Origin: Micavibrio sp.
Lineage (GTDB): Bacteria; Pseudomonadota; Alphaproteobacteria; Micavibrionales; Micavibrionaceae
Length of the DNA: 12,201 nt
Direction: 5' to 3'
Assembly (NCBI GenBank): GCA_027066695.1
Contig: JAMONE010000103.1
Span: 1-12,201, forward strand
Part shown: one piece after another, positions 1-6,375 of the stretch
Numbering within the stretch: the stretch's first letter is position 1
Layout: every line of letters starts with the position of its first letter
The notes under the pieces: generated by a model
What the model was told of the DNA's origin: nothing
The model's database searches: none
Seen by the model: the letters and a program-made list of their open reading frames with translations, nothing else
Program-made: the position numbers and the translations under genes

Positions 1-1
1 T

Positions 2-97
2 CGTCAAGAGTTCTATAAACCAGTAGAGCGAGGCTTTGAGCGAGATATCAAGAAACGCCTTGATTATTGGAAAGGATTAAGAAATAAATCTTTATAG
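2..97 (+). CDS. C-terminal end of an unidentified protein (partial)
   Basis: Frame 2 is open from the left edge to a TAG at 95-97 and gives 31 residues beginning RQEFYKPVERGFERDIKKRL and ending KSL. The stretch is rich in Lys, Arg and Glu and looks like a charged C-terminal helix. The other two plus frames meet stops within the first 30 bases, so this is the only candidate for a gene entering from the left. It converges with the ATP12 gene, whose stop lies 18 bp beyond. I do not recognise the family from so short a tail and assign no function. It could also be a chance open frame. Confidence 0.5.
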   Translation, partial: RQEFYKPVERGFERDIKKRLDYWKGLRNKSL

Positions 98-115
98 GTC
101 TTAACCTAAGACAGA

Positions 116-820
116 CTATAAAAGAGCAACATAGTCATATGCAGCGTTAAAATCACGTATCTTGGATTTTTGTTCTTTTTCTAGTGCGGGGTCGCTGCCG
201 TATTTTTCTACGTCATACATGCTATCGCGAAAGCTTTCCTCAACAAAGCATGCATCAAAAACCTGCCCCGCCTTTGCTGCGCCCTTAACCATGGCAAGCC
301 CAAGGATTACCGAGCCACTTATAGAAGTTATAAACTGTAATATTGTGAAATGCTCATCATCAAGCGTGGCAACATAATCGGTCACAACCTTGTGCGCAGC
401 TTTATCTTGGCTAAGTGCGGCAAGCCCCGTTGTTGTTTGAAGCGGCACTCCAAATTCCTTTTCAAACCAGTCAAGCCAAAGATTCCACTTATCTTTTTGC
501 TGCGATAATAGCTCTTGTGGTTCATCGGCAAAATAGCAAATTAAATCAGTATCGATATATTTTAAAACATAACCGCTCATAGCCTCGCGCTCATTAGAGA
601 CACGGTCTATCTTTGTATTCAAAATCTGGGTAAAGGGCATGCTATCGGGCAAAATATCGTCAGTTTGCTGCGCCCATTCTTGCATAAGCCGCGTTGCGAT
701 CCCCTCATTAACAGCGCAAAGGAACGCGCCTGATTTAGTCTTAACAGGCTTCCCATCAAGCAATATATGAAAGCCTCCTACGGCCTTTTCAGTTGAGACA
801 AGCTTGTAAAAACGTTTCAT
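116..820 (-). CDS. ATP12-family F1-ATPase assembly chaperone
   Basis: ATP12 proteins bind the F1 alpha subunit during assembly of the F1 sector of ATP synthase. The family is known from mitochondria and Alphaproteobacteria, and the protein should act in the cytoplasm. The 234-aa product has the expected layout: RFYK at 3-6, LDGKPVKT at 21-28, MPFT...NTKIDRV at 61-74, TDLICY at 91-96, a Gly/Ser-rich hydrophobic helix SGSVILGLA around 168-176, and a late acidic EESFRD block at 194-199. Length is close to the usual 230-260 aa. The start ATG at 820 forms TAATG with the stop of the upstream AsmA-like gene (1-bp overlap), with AAGG about 9 nt upstream, so translational coupling is likely. It is the last gene of the crcB-rluC-AsmA-like-atp12 unit. 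Identification rests on motifs alone but is firm. Confidence 0.9.
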   Translation of the reverse strand: MKRFYKLVSTEKAVGGFHILLDGKPVKTKSGAFLCAVNEGIATRLMQEWAQQTDDILPDSMPFTQILNTKIDRVSNEREAMSGYVLKYIDTDLICYFADEPQELLSQQKDKWNLWLDWFEKEFGVPLQTTTGLAALSQDKAAHKVVTDYVATLDDEHFTILQFITSISGSVILGLAMVKGAAKAGQVFDACFVEESFRDSMYDVEKYGSDPALEKEQKSKIRDFNAAYDYVALL

Positions 821-1806
821 TATTTTTGGCCTTGCAGGTTCACATTGCTAAAATCGAATAATGCGCCCCAATCATAACTATCCGCATCTTTTGTAGAAAC
901 GTCATAGCCAATAATATCCCTAAGCTTTAATAGCAACGCCGAGACATCACTAATATCAATATCTTTATTATCTACGTTTGAAGATAATGTACCTTCAATC
1001 TTTACAGGAGAGCGAACATAATCAAAAACCAAATCAGGCGATAGAATATTACCAGATGAATTAATCTCACCTTTTAATTTAAGCATTTTATTACCCAAAG
1101 CAGACAGCACGATATTACCGCCTATATCAATATCATCGGATATAATTTTGAAGTCCTGAAATTTAAAATAACCATCCTCATGATTTATAAAAACCCCATC
1201 CATCTTGATATCGGCAATATTCACAGTGAATTGCGCCTTTTCATCAAAGCTATAATCATAATGCCCTTTCAAGCCCATAATTTTTATATCTATATCAAAA
1301 GACCATGGATTATCTCCAATTAGGCCATTACCGCGCAGCTTTGCTTTGCCTGCTTCGATATCATGGTCAATGAAAACTTTCTCTGCATAAAATTCTTTTG
1401 AGCCCATAGCGCCTTTTATTGCTTTAAAATCTTCAATATAAAATTGCGATACATGAGGCCTGCGAAGAGCAACATTCCAAAAGCCCATAAATACATGCAC
1501 ACGTCCAATCTCAACAATTGCATAGCCATTTTCAGGGCTAGATAGAACATTTATGCCCTTTGCATCAAAGCCAAGCTTTGGGAAAAAGCTCATATGAACA
1601 AGCGTATCAACTTTCGTTGGGCGCCCTTGAAACATGCCACTTACAAATCGCTCTACCGAGTCTTTAAGGCTGTCATTTGATCCGCCCATATTTGACAAAA
1701 CAGTGATAGAGACAAGCGTAAATGCCGCCAAAATAAAGACTAGCTTTAATATTCCTATAAACCAGTTTTTTTCTTTTTTATCCAGCGATGGGGGCATATC
1801 GTTCAT
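820..1806 (-). CDS. Single-span AsmA-like envelope protein, poorly characterised
   Basis: This 328-aa protein starts with a short charged segment and one strongly hydrophobic helix at about residues 14-38, followed by a large domain with no further membrane span. That predicts inner-membrane anchoring with the body in the periplasm. The body has alternating beta-type segments and the order seen in N-terminal AsmA/TAM-type domains: a small amphipathic helix, 'FFPKLGFDAKGINVLSS', 'YAIVEIGRVHVFMGFWNVAL', then a 'RRPHVSQFYIEDFKAIKG' strand pattern. Known AsmA-like proteins act in envelope lipid or outer-membrane homeostasis; a role here is inference only. A strong SD (AAAGAGGA on the minus strand, 1813-1820) sits 6 nt before the ATG. 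It lies 24 bp after rluC and overlaps atp12 by 1 bp. At 328 aa it is short for AsmA proteins. As I recall, a HAD hydrolase often holds this slot between rluC and atp12 in other Alphaproteobacteria, which makes its presence here unusual. Confidence 0.6.
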   Translation of the reverse strand: MNDMPPSLDKKEKNWFIGILKLVFILAAFTLVSITVLSNMGGSNDSLKDSVERFVSGMFQGRPTKVDTLVHMSFFPKLGFDAKGINVLSSPENGYAIVEIGRVHVFMGFWNVALRRPHVSQFYIEDFKAIKGAMGSKEFYAEKVFIDHDIEAGKAKLRGNGLIGDNPWSFDIDIKIMGLKGHYDYSFDEKAQFTVNIADIKMDGVFINHEDGYFKFQDFKIISDDIDIGGNIVLSALGNKMLKLKGEINSSGNILSPDLVFDYVRSPVKIEGTLSSNVDNKDIDISDVSALLLKLRDIIGYDVSTKDADSYDWGALFDFSNVNLQGQK

Positions 1807-1830
1807 TGTTTTTCCTCTTTAATATAAATT

Positions 1831-2844
1831 TTAATCAATATTTTCAAATGGGTCTTGCTTATATTTATAATTAAACCCTAAGCTTTTCCAGCTATGAATA
1901 AGATCAGCATCAAGTGGCGCAGTAATATCGATAATCTGCCCATGCTTCATCGGATGAGGCAAAATTATGCGCCGCGAGTGAAGATGTAGCCGCTTTGCCA
2001 GTCCCATTCCCGCCAAATCAGCGTCAAGCATCTTGCTTTCCTCATCCTTAGTCGCGCGATATTTACGATCACCAATTATTGACGAACCAAGACCTTGCGC
2101 CGCATGGACGCGGATTTGGTGAGTGCGCCCAGTTCTTGGCCAAAATGCAACAAAGGCTGCGGCGCGGCCTACGCTTTCTATTACGCTATATTCTGTAAGA
2201 GCGAATTTGCCCTCTTCCTCATCAATCACCATTTTCTCAAAATCACCACCTGATTTAATAATCGGAGCTTTGATAGAGCCTTCCAGAACTTCAGGCGTTG
2301 GAGTTACAACCGCCCAATAAAGCTTACGAACTGCGCGCCCCTTAAATGCTTCGCCCAATGCTTTCGCGCATTTAGCAGAGCGAGCAAGCAGCATAACCCC
2401 GCTGGTATCCTTATCAAGACGATGAACTAGCCGCGGAACAACGCCATCTTCACCTTTAAGTGCAAGCAGCATCGCATCAACATGGCGATCAGTATTTGTA
2501 CCGCCCTGCGACGCTAAGCCATAGGGCTTATTAATCGCAATGACATCCTCATCCTTATAAATCACTAGCGAGCGGATTAAATCTATATCACCCTCGGACA
2601 GCTCTCGTTTTGCTGGCTTATGTGTGCGCTCCTTCACATCAAAGGGCGGAATCTTTATTTCCTGACCCGAAATAATGCGCGTTTCAGGCTTTACCCGCTT
2701 ACCATCAATGCGAATTTGCCCTTTGCGCATCAGCTTTTGCGCCAAGACATAAGGCATGTCAGGTACATTTTTCTTTAACCAACGCTCAAGCCTTTGGCCG
2801 TCATCATCGTCTTTTATAGTAATAAATTTAAGCTTAGCACTCAT
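1831..2844 (-). CDS. rluC: 23S rRNA pseudouridine synthase, RluC type
   Basis: The enzyme isomerises uridines in 23S rRNA to pseudouridine; E. coli RluC modifies 955, 2504 and 2580. From the chosen start the protein is 337 aa. An S4 RNA-binding domain covers about residues 16-66 and ends in the RluC-like KPETRIISGQEIKIPP. The RluA-family catalytic domain follows, with the INKPYGL motif at 105-111, HRLDKDTSG at 141-149 (Asp144 is the expected nucleophile) and RTGRTHQIRVH at 237-247. The frame is open to 2952, but those 36 extra codons overlap crcB and encode a Cys/Tyr-rich, non-family sequence. The start at 2844 is preferred because it forms ATGA with the crcB stop and has GAGGGGA 8 nt upstream. 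Substrate positions in this organism are inferred from the family. Confidence 0.93.
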   Translation of the reverse strand: MSAKLKFITIKDDDDGQRLERWLKKNVPDMPYVLAQKLMRKGQIRIDGKRVKPETRIISGQEIKIPPFDVKERTHKPAKRELSEGDIDLIRSLVIYKDEDVIAINKPYGLASQGGTNTDRHVDAMLLALKGEDGVVPRLVHRLDKDTSGVMLLARSAKCAKALGEAFKGRAVRKLYWAVVTPTPEVLEGSIKAPIIKSGGDFEKMVIDEEEGKFALTEYSVIESVGRAAAFVAFWPRTGRTHQIRVHAAQGLGSSIIGDRKYRATKDEESKMLDADLAGMGLAKRLHLHSRRIILPHPMKHGQIIDITAPLDADLIHSWKSLGFNYKYKQDPFENID

Positions 2845-3224
2845 GATGGTAATCCCCTCATAATCCAAAGAGCTATAAATAACGCCATTATAGAGACAAT
2901 AACAGATGCAAGCATATAAATAAGTGCATATATCATTTCCCCGCGTTCCCACATTGTTACAAAATCAAGCGAGAATGTAGAAAAAGTTGTAAATGCACCC
3001 AAAAACCCTGTTATGCACAAGGTTTTAAGCTCATGTGATACATGATCCATATTAGCAAATTTTGCAATTGCCAGACCCATAAGAAATGATCCCAAAACAT
3101 TAACAATTAACGTCCCCCATGGAAAGCCATGGCCAAATATTTGCACCGCGCCAACATTAACGCCGTGGCGGGCAATCGCTCCGAGCGCTCCACCAAGAGC
3201 AACAACTGCTATTGTACTAATCAT
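2841..3224 (-). CDS. crcB: Fluc/CrcB fluoride ion channel
   Basis: CrcB proteins are small inner-membrane channels, working as dual-topology dimers, that export toxic fluoride. The 127-aa product has the usual four hydrophobic segments (about 2-22, 35-55, 68-90, 98-122). Diagnostic motifs are present: GGALGAIAR at 11-19, GTLIVNVLGSF at 37-47 with the conserved Asn42, and GFLGAFTTFSTFSLD at 73-87 carrying the Phe-box residues that line the fluoride path. AAGAGG (CCTCTT at 3230-3235 on the plus strand) sits 5 nt before the ATG. It is the first gene of the minus-strand unit and its TGA overlaps the rluC ATG. I looked for a fluoride riboswitch in the leader and could not recognise one. Confidence 0.95.
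   Translation of the reverse strand: MISTIAVVALGGALGAIARHGVNVGAVQIFGHGFPWGTLIVNVLGSFLMGLAIAKFANMDHVSHELKTLCITGFLGAFTTFSTFSLDFVTMWERGEMIYALIYMLASVIVSIMALFIALWIMRGLPS
2853..2859 (-). promoter_or_regulatory. Strong Shine-Dalgarno site fixing the rluC start
   Basis: The minus strand reads GAGGGGA here, 8 nt before the ATG at 2844. The site lies inside the end of crcB. It supports the internal start of rluC over the longer open frame and implies coupled translation with crcB. Confidence 0.75.
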
Positions 3225-3270
3225 ATAAACCTCTTATTATAGATTTTCGTTCCAACACTTAAAGGACGTT

Positions 3271-3282
3271 CCACTATAGTGG
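3271..3282. repeat. 12-bp perfect palindrome upstream of crcB
   Basis: CCACTATAGTGG is a perfect 12-bp palindrome about 47 bp upstream of the crcB start. Its right part (TATAGTGG) is also the outer edge of the larger inverted repeat, so it may be the end of that element. A protein-binding operator is the alternative. No binding protein can be named. Confidence 0.5.
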
Positions 3283-3456
3283 TTTTGATTAAGAATAATA
3301 CATTGTCATCCCGTTGGCACTCGCAAGAGTGCTAAACAAACGGGATCCATAAAGACAGACAGCTTCGCTGCTGACATATAGATCCCCGCAGTATAAACAA
3401 AGCCATGCTTTGTCGCGGGGATGACTGGGGTGTTTTTCTCAATCAAAATCACTACA
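3275..3456. repeat. Palindromic repeat element, about 180 bp, MITE- or RPE-like
   Basis: The outer arms are imperfect inverted repeats of about 16 bp, TATAGTGGTTTTGATT (3275-3290) against AATCAAAATCACTACA (3441-3456). Similarity continues inward through a diverged A-rich stretch to GTCATCCC (3305-3312) against GGGATGAC (3418-3425). Inside are two sub-palindromes. Left: CCCGTT/AACGGG (3310-3315/3339-3344) enclosing GCACTC-GCAA-GAGTGC (3317-3332). Right: ATCCCCGC/GCGGGGAT (3382-3389/3415-3422) enclosing ACAAAGC-CAT-GCTTTGT (3397-3413). A smaller central hairpin, CAGC-TTC-GCTG, lies at 3360-3370. The two halves resemble each other in inverted orientation, sharing GTCATCCC...GGGATCyATA. No open frame explains it. 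Dispersed palindromes with GTCATCC/GGATGAC ends are, as I recall, common in low-GC Alphaproteobacteria. It lies between divergent crcB and the EamA gene, so it may affect the transcription of either. Copy number cannot be judged from one window. Confidence 0.75.
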
Positions 3457-3487
3457 TATAAAACTCTTATAGGACATTCACGCCAAC

Positions 3488-4384
3488 ATGTTAAGTGCTT
3501 TAAATTTAAACAATACACAACGCGGTACAATAGCCGCTCTTTGTGGGTTTCTAAGCTTTGCCATCGCTGATGCTTGCGCGAAATGGCTTGGTGCTTTTTA
3601 TGATATTTCACAGGTGATTTTCTGGACATACTATATATCACTGGTTTTTGGCCTATGCTTATCTCCATTTTTAGGCGGTATAAAAAAGACTATTAACACA
3701 AAGAAGCTTCATATCCATATCGGGCGCGGGATTTGCGCGTTTGGTATATCATTCTTTATCGTAAGCGCATTAAAAGGCACGAACAGCCTGCCGCTAGCTA
3801 CGCTTTATACTATATTGTTTCTTGCGCCGTTTTTAATAACTATTGCTGCGATTTTTGTTTATAAAGAAAGTGTCCCGCACAAAAACTGGTTTATAATTGC
3901 CTTGGGTTTTTTGGGGATTTTACTCGCTTTTCGCTTTGGCTTAACCGATTTTTCAATAAATGTCTTATACGCGCTCATCGCACTTATGTTCATTGTATTA
4001 CTTAGCCTGCTAGCAAGGCCGCTTGACCATAATGAGAGTATATTATCCCTTTCATTCTACCCTAATATAGTGATCCTATCACTGCTGAGCGTTTATATGC
4101 TGCCTGATATTAAGCTACCGCAAATGCAGCATATGCCCGTGTTTTTGCTTAACGGAATATGCGTTACCATTGGATTAAGTGCGATTGCCTATGGCTTTCG
4201 CATCGCGCCATTTGCTGTTGTTGCACCTATTCACTATATCCAAATGGTACTAGCCTTAGCGATCGGCTATCTAATATTCGATGATATACCCGATATATGG
4301 ATGATCTGCGGCGGCGCTATCATCATCATAAGCGGCATCTTACTTATTTTCAGCAAAGAAAAACCTGCTAAGCGAAATTTTTAG
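3488..4384 (+). CDS. EamA/DMT-superfamily membrane transporter
   Basis: The 298-aa protein is almost entirely hydrophobic, with about ten predicted transmembrane segments in two similar halves of roughly five. This is the layout of EamA-type drug/metabolite transporters in the inner membrane. Family features include an early conserved helix (GTIAALCGFLSFAIADACAK, about 13-32), the first-half LPLATLYTILFLAPFLITI helix with its following basic-acidic VYKESV turn, and the second-half APFAVVAPIHYIQMVLALAI helix followed by FDDIPD. Length matches the family (about 280-310 aa). Substrates of DMT proteins range from metabolites to drugs and cannot be read from sequence. The SD is weak (AGGAC at about 3471-3475), so the start is moderately certain. 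It appears to be a single-gene transcript, divergent from crcB and convergent with DUF1489. Confidence 0.85.
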   Translation: MLSALNLNNTQRGTIAALCGFLSFAIADACAKWLGAFYDISQVIFWTYYISLVFGLCLSPFLGGIKKTINTKKLHIHIGRGICAFGISFFIVSALKGTNSLPLATLYTILFLAPFLITIAAIFVYKESVPHKNWFIIALGFLGILLAFRFGLTDFSINVLYALIALMFIVLLSLLARPLDHNESILSLSFYPNIVILSLLSVYMLPDIKLPQMQHMPVFLLNGICVTIGLSAIAYGFRIAPFAVVAPIHYIQMVLALAIGYLIFDDIPDIWMICGGAIIIISGILLIFSKEKPAKRNF

Positions 4385-4398
4385 AGTCAAGACTTATT

Positions 4399-4419
4399 AA
4401 AAAAAAGCATTCTATGCTT
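4399..4419 (-). terminator. Likely intrinsic terminator of the DUF1489 transcript
   Basis: On the minus strand the sequence reads AAGCAT-AGA-ATGCTT followed at once by a run of T (plus-strand A-run 4399-4406). The stem is only 6 bp and AT-rich, but the hairpin plus U-tract order is right for the minus strand, and the position at the DUF1489 stop codon (4418-4420) fits. On the plus strand no T-run follows, so it should not stop the EamA transcript. Confidence 0.5.
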
Positions 4420-4861
4420 ACAACAAACCTGCATCTTTTAGCTCGGCCTCCATTTCGGGGCAAAGCGCATCATCAAGGCCAGAGCCATCATAAACACCGC
4501 GATCAGGCGGAATATCACTATGCTTGAAATATCGCCAGCCTTGAAAAGCTCGCCTTGGCATATGCATAGTCTCGATCATTTGCGCATCTTGCACAATCAT
4601 ACAGCGCATACCTTCTTCGCCGCGCTCCACCATTTCAAATCCTAAAATTTTATGACGGCACTGGATACGATTTTTTATCACGCGATATATAGAGCCGCCG
4701 CTACGCAAAATATCTTCGGCTTGGCGTGGCTTATAACGTGTCCAGCACGGCACTGCGACATGACCATGATAATCAAACAGCTCACGTTGTTGCCATTCGT
4801 AAAAGCTTTGTAGATCGGGAACGCCTGCCACTAATTTTATAAGATGTACACTCATGCGCAT
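4418..4861 (-). CDS. DUF1489 family protein
   Basis: The 147-aa product matches the alphaproteobacterial DUF1489 family, which has no established function. Recognisable features are the N-terminal SVHLIKLVAGV..L..F..WQ, the TRYKPRQAEDILRSGGSIYR segment (about 42-61), basic residues in VIKNRIQCRHKILGF, and the late PRRAFQGWRYF. Basic and aromatic residues are frequent, and there is no signal peptide or membrane span. The start could be the first ATG (4861) or the ATG two codons on (4855, MSVHLIK), which agrees better with family N-termini; neither has a clear SD. It follows the 185-aa gene by 18 bp on the same strand and is probably co-transcribed. Family assignment is from recalled pattern, not from a search. 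Confidence 0.8.
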   Translation of the reverse strand: MRMSVHLIKLVAGVPDLQSFYEWQQRELFDYHGHVAVPCWTRYKPRQAEDILRSGGSIYRVIKNRIQCRHKILGFEMVERGEEGMRCMIVQDAQMIETMHMPRRAFQGWRYFKHSDIPPDRGVYDGSGLDDALCPEMEAELKDAGLL

Positions 4862-4879
4862 ATAATATACATTATGGCG

Positions 4880-5437
4880 TTAGTGTAAATGTTTACTGCT
4901 AAGTTCTTCATCAAGATTCGGGGGCAGGCTATAGCCTCGGTGAATCCCAGCCTTCCACAGCCTTTCTTGCGCCGCATCTATATTATCGGCAGTCTGATAA
5001 AGCGCATCGGCAATTAACGGTGATTTCATAAATTCTCTATAGATTTTTGCATTTTCGCGAATCACATCAGACAAATTCGCCAGTGCAAATAAATCCTCAT
5101 TATTGGCTGTTATCTTACCATTGCTAGCCGCTTCAGAGCTTTCCAAAAGGCTTTGCAGCGCGTTTAACAGCTCACTTCGGCCAATTTTAAGAATGTAATC
5201 ATCGGTGACATGGCGGACTTGAACGTCACTACATATTTGGCGCAGCTCTTTAAGTCTCTCGGGAATATCTATTTCAACATTAGAGTAGACGGGATTATTA
5301 ATCATTATTTGGTTAATCGGCTCAAGAATTTGCTCAAACATCTCTTTGCTTACAATGCGATTAGGCGAATCTTGCAATAGCAGGTTTTTCCCCGCTGCTT
5401 TACTAAATTGCCCTTTTATATCTGCAAAATAAACCAT
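4880..5437 (-). CDS. Unrecognised 185-aa hydrophilic, helical protein
   Basis: I do not recognise this protein. It is 185 aa, soluble in character, with no signal peptide, membrane span or obvious metal-binding or nucleotide-binding motif. Much of it looks alpha-helical with acidic amphipathic segments, for example around SRSELLNALQSLLESSEAA-like residues 88-105 and the stretch RENAKIYREFMKSPLIADAL near 126-145. The C-terminus is polar (ELSSKHLH). An open frame of this length with codon use like its neighbours, a start at 5437 with AAAGGG and AAGAAA upstream, and an 18-bp gap to DUF1489 argue for a real gene. It is divergent from fabG. The shared transcript with DUF1489 is the only functional hint. 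Confidence 0.65.
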   Translation of the reverse strand: MVYFADIKGQFSKAAGKNLLLQDSPNRIVSKEMFEQILEPINQIMINNPVYSNVEIDIPERLKELRQICSDVQVRHVTDDYILKIGRSELLNALQSLLESSEAASNGKITANNEDLFALANLSDVIRENAKIYREFMKSPLIADALYQTADNIDAAQERLWKAGIHRGYSLPPNLDEELSSKHLH

Positions 5438-5540
5438 ATTTTCTTAAATACCCTTTGCTCTAGTATTATGCGGGCTTTACAAGGCTATCTCTAGCGTTTA
5501 AAAACCATAGTTAAATATAGATCAAAAAGGTTAACAAAAC

Positions 5541-6278
5541 ATGTTTAATTTGACAGAAAAAACGGCATTAATAACTGGCGCAACTGGCGGAATTGGCGGA
5601 GCTATCGCGAAATCTCTACATGCTCAGGGAGCTGTTGTTGGAATATCTGGACGAAATGAAGATAAATTAAACGCTTTAGCCGCAGAGCTTGGGGATCGCG
5701 TCCACGTACTTCCCGCTGATTTATCAAGCGATGAAGCAATCAAAGATTTGATTAAACGCGCCGATGAAGCTATGGGGCAAATCGACATACTTGTTAATAA
5801 CGCAGGCCTAACGCGTGATGGACTTTCCATGCGCATGAGTGATAGCGATTGGCAAGATGTATTGAACGTCAATCTAACCGCTCCTTTCAAGCTTGCACAA
5901 GCAGTGCAGCGCGGCATGATGAAACGCCGCTATGGCCGTATCATCAATATTTCCTCTGTTGTTGGCGTTACGGGCAATCCTGGGCAATGTAACTATGTTG
6001 CCTCAAAGGCAGGAATGATAGGCTGGTCAAAAGCGATGGCGGCAGAAATCGCAAGCCGCGGAATTACTGTTAACTGCATTGCACCAGGCTTTATTGCTAC
6101 GGCGATGACCGAAGCATTAACAGACGATCAAAAAGCTGCAATAAACGCCAATATCCCTGCTAAAAAAATGGGATCAAGCGAAGATATCGCCGCCGCAGCT
6201 AGCTACCTCGCTAGCAATGAGGCAGGATATGTTACAGGGCAAACTCTCCATGTTAATGGCGGTATGGCGATGATTTAG
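5541..6278 (+). CDS. fabG: 3-oxoacyl-[acyl-carrier-protein] reductase (SDR)
   Basis: FabG reduces beta-ketoacyl-ACP to beta-hydroxyacyl-ACP with NADPH in type II fatty-acid synthesis in the cytoplasm. The 245-aa length is exactly typical. Classical SDR motifs are in place: cofactor loop TGATGGIG at 12-19, NNAG at 86-89, Asn111 (NVNL), catalytic Ser139 in NISSVVG, Tyr152 and Lys156 in YVASK, the PGFIATAMT loop near 182-190, and the C-terminal VTGQTLHVNGGMAMI. The register is one residue off E. coli FabG (Ser138/Tyr151/Lys155). AAAGG at 5526-5530 sits 10 nt before the ATG. No fabD, acpP or fabF is visible; in many proteobacteria acpP and fabF follow directly. Here a truncated HAD gene and a polysaccharide cluster follow instead. 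Another SDR role in the same clade is possible but less likely. Confidence 0.9.
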   Translation: MFNLTEKTALITGATGGIGGAIAKSLHAQGAVVGISGRNEDKLNALAAELGDRVHVLPADLSSDEAIKDLIKRADEAMGQIDILVNNAGLTRDGLSMRMSDSDWQDVLNVNLTAPFKLAQAVQRGMMKRRYGRIINISSVVGVTGNPGQCNYVASKAGMIGWSKAMAAEIASRGITVNCIAPGFIATAMTEALTDDQKAAINANIPAKKMGSSEDIAAAASYLASNEAGYVTGQTLHVNGGMAMI

Positions 6279-6291
6279 GGGTGAAATCCTA

Positions 6292-6375
6292 ATGCCCTAC
6301 GCCCTAATAATATTCGATTGTGATGGTACGCTGGTTAATAGCGAGATGCTTAATATACGCCTAATAATTAGCTAG
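6292..6375 (+). pseudogene. 5' remnant of a HAD-superfamily phosphatase gene
   Basis: Thirteen bases after the fabG stop an ATG opens a 27-codon frame reading MPYALIIFDCDGTLVNSE and ending ...NIRLIIS with a TAG at 6373-6375. FDCDGT[LV]V[DN]SE is motif I of HAD phosphatases of the phosphoglycolate phosphatase/beta-phosphoglucomutase kind, including both catalytic Asp residues. Real members run to about 200-230 aa, so nearly 90% of the gene is missing. The frame ends inside the last codons of the convergent gmd gene (4-bp overlap with its stop), and no continuation is seen in the following plus-strand frames, which are antisense to gmd. GGGGTGA upstream could serve as an SD. This is best read as a gene cut by the arrival of the polysaccharide block or by a deletion. 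Confidence 0.75.

Noticed and set aside
98..112. Hairpin GTCTTA-ACC-TAAGAC between the left-edge gene and atp12
   Set aside because: The position suits a bidirectional terminator, but the 6-bp AT-rich stem has no T-run on either strand.
1831..2952. Longer rluC frame starting at 2952 (373 aa)
   Set aside because: The extra 36 codons overlap crcB by over 100 bp and encode a Cys/Tyr-rich sequence unlike S4-RluC proteins. The ATG at 2844 has a strong SD and a classic ATGA overlap.
3235..3241. TATAAT on the minus strand as the crcB -10 box
   Set aside because: It ends only about 11 nt before the ATG and abuts the SD, so a transcript from it would lack a usable ribosome binding site, and no good -35 is spaced from it.
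3225..3487. Fluoride riboswitch upstream of crcB
   Set aside because: I could not find the conserved riboswitch segments on the minus strand; the visible structure is the palindromic repeat, and the stretch next to the ATG is short and AT-rich.
3306..3668. 120-aa minus-strand open frame over the repeat and the start of the EamA gene
   Set aside because: It runs through the palindromic element and antisense to a convincing transporter, and its translation resembles no protein domain.
5624..5917. 97-aa open frame antisense to fabG
   Set aside because: It is fully inside fabG, which has all SDR motifs; the antisense product is Ser/Arg-rich with no recognisable domain.
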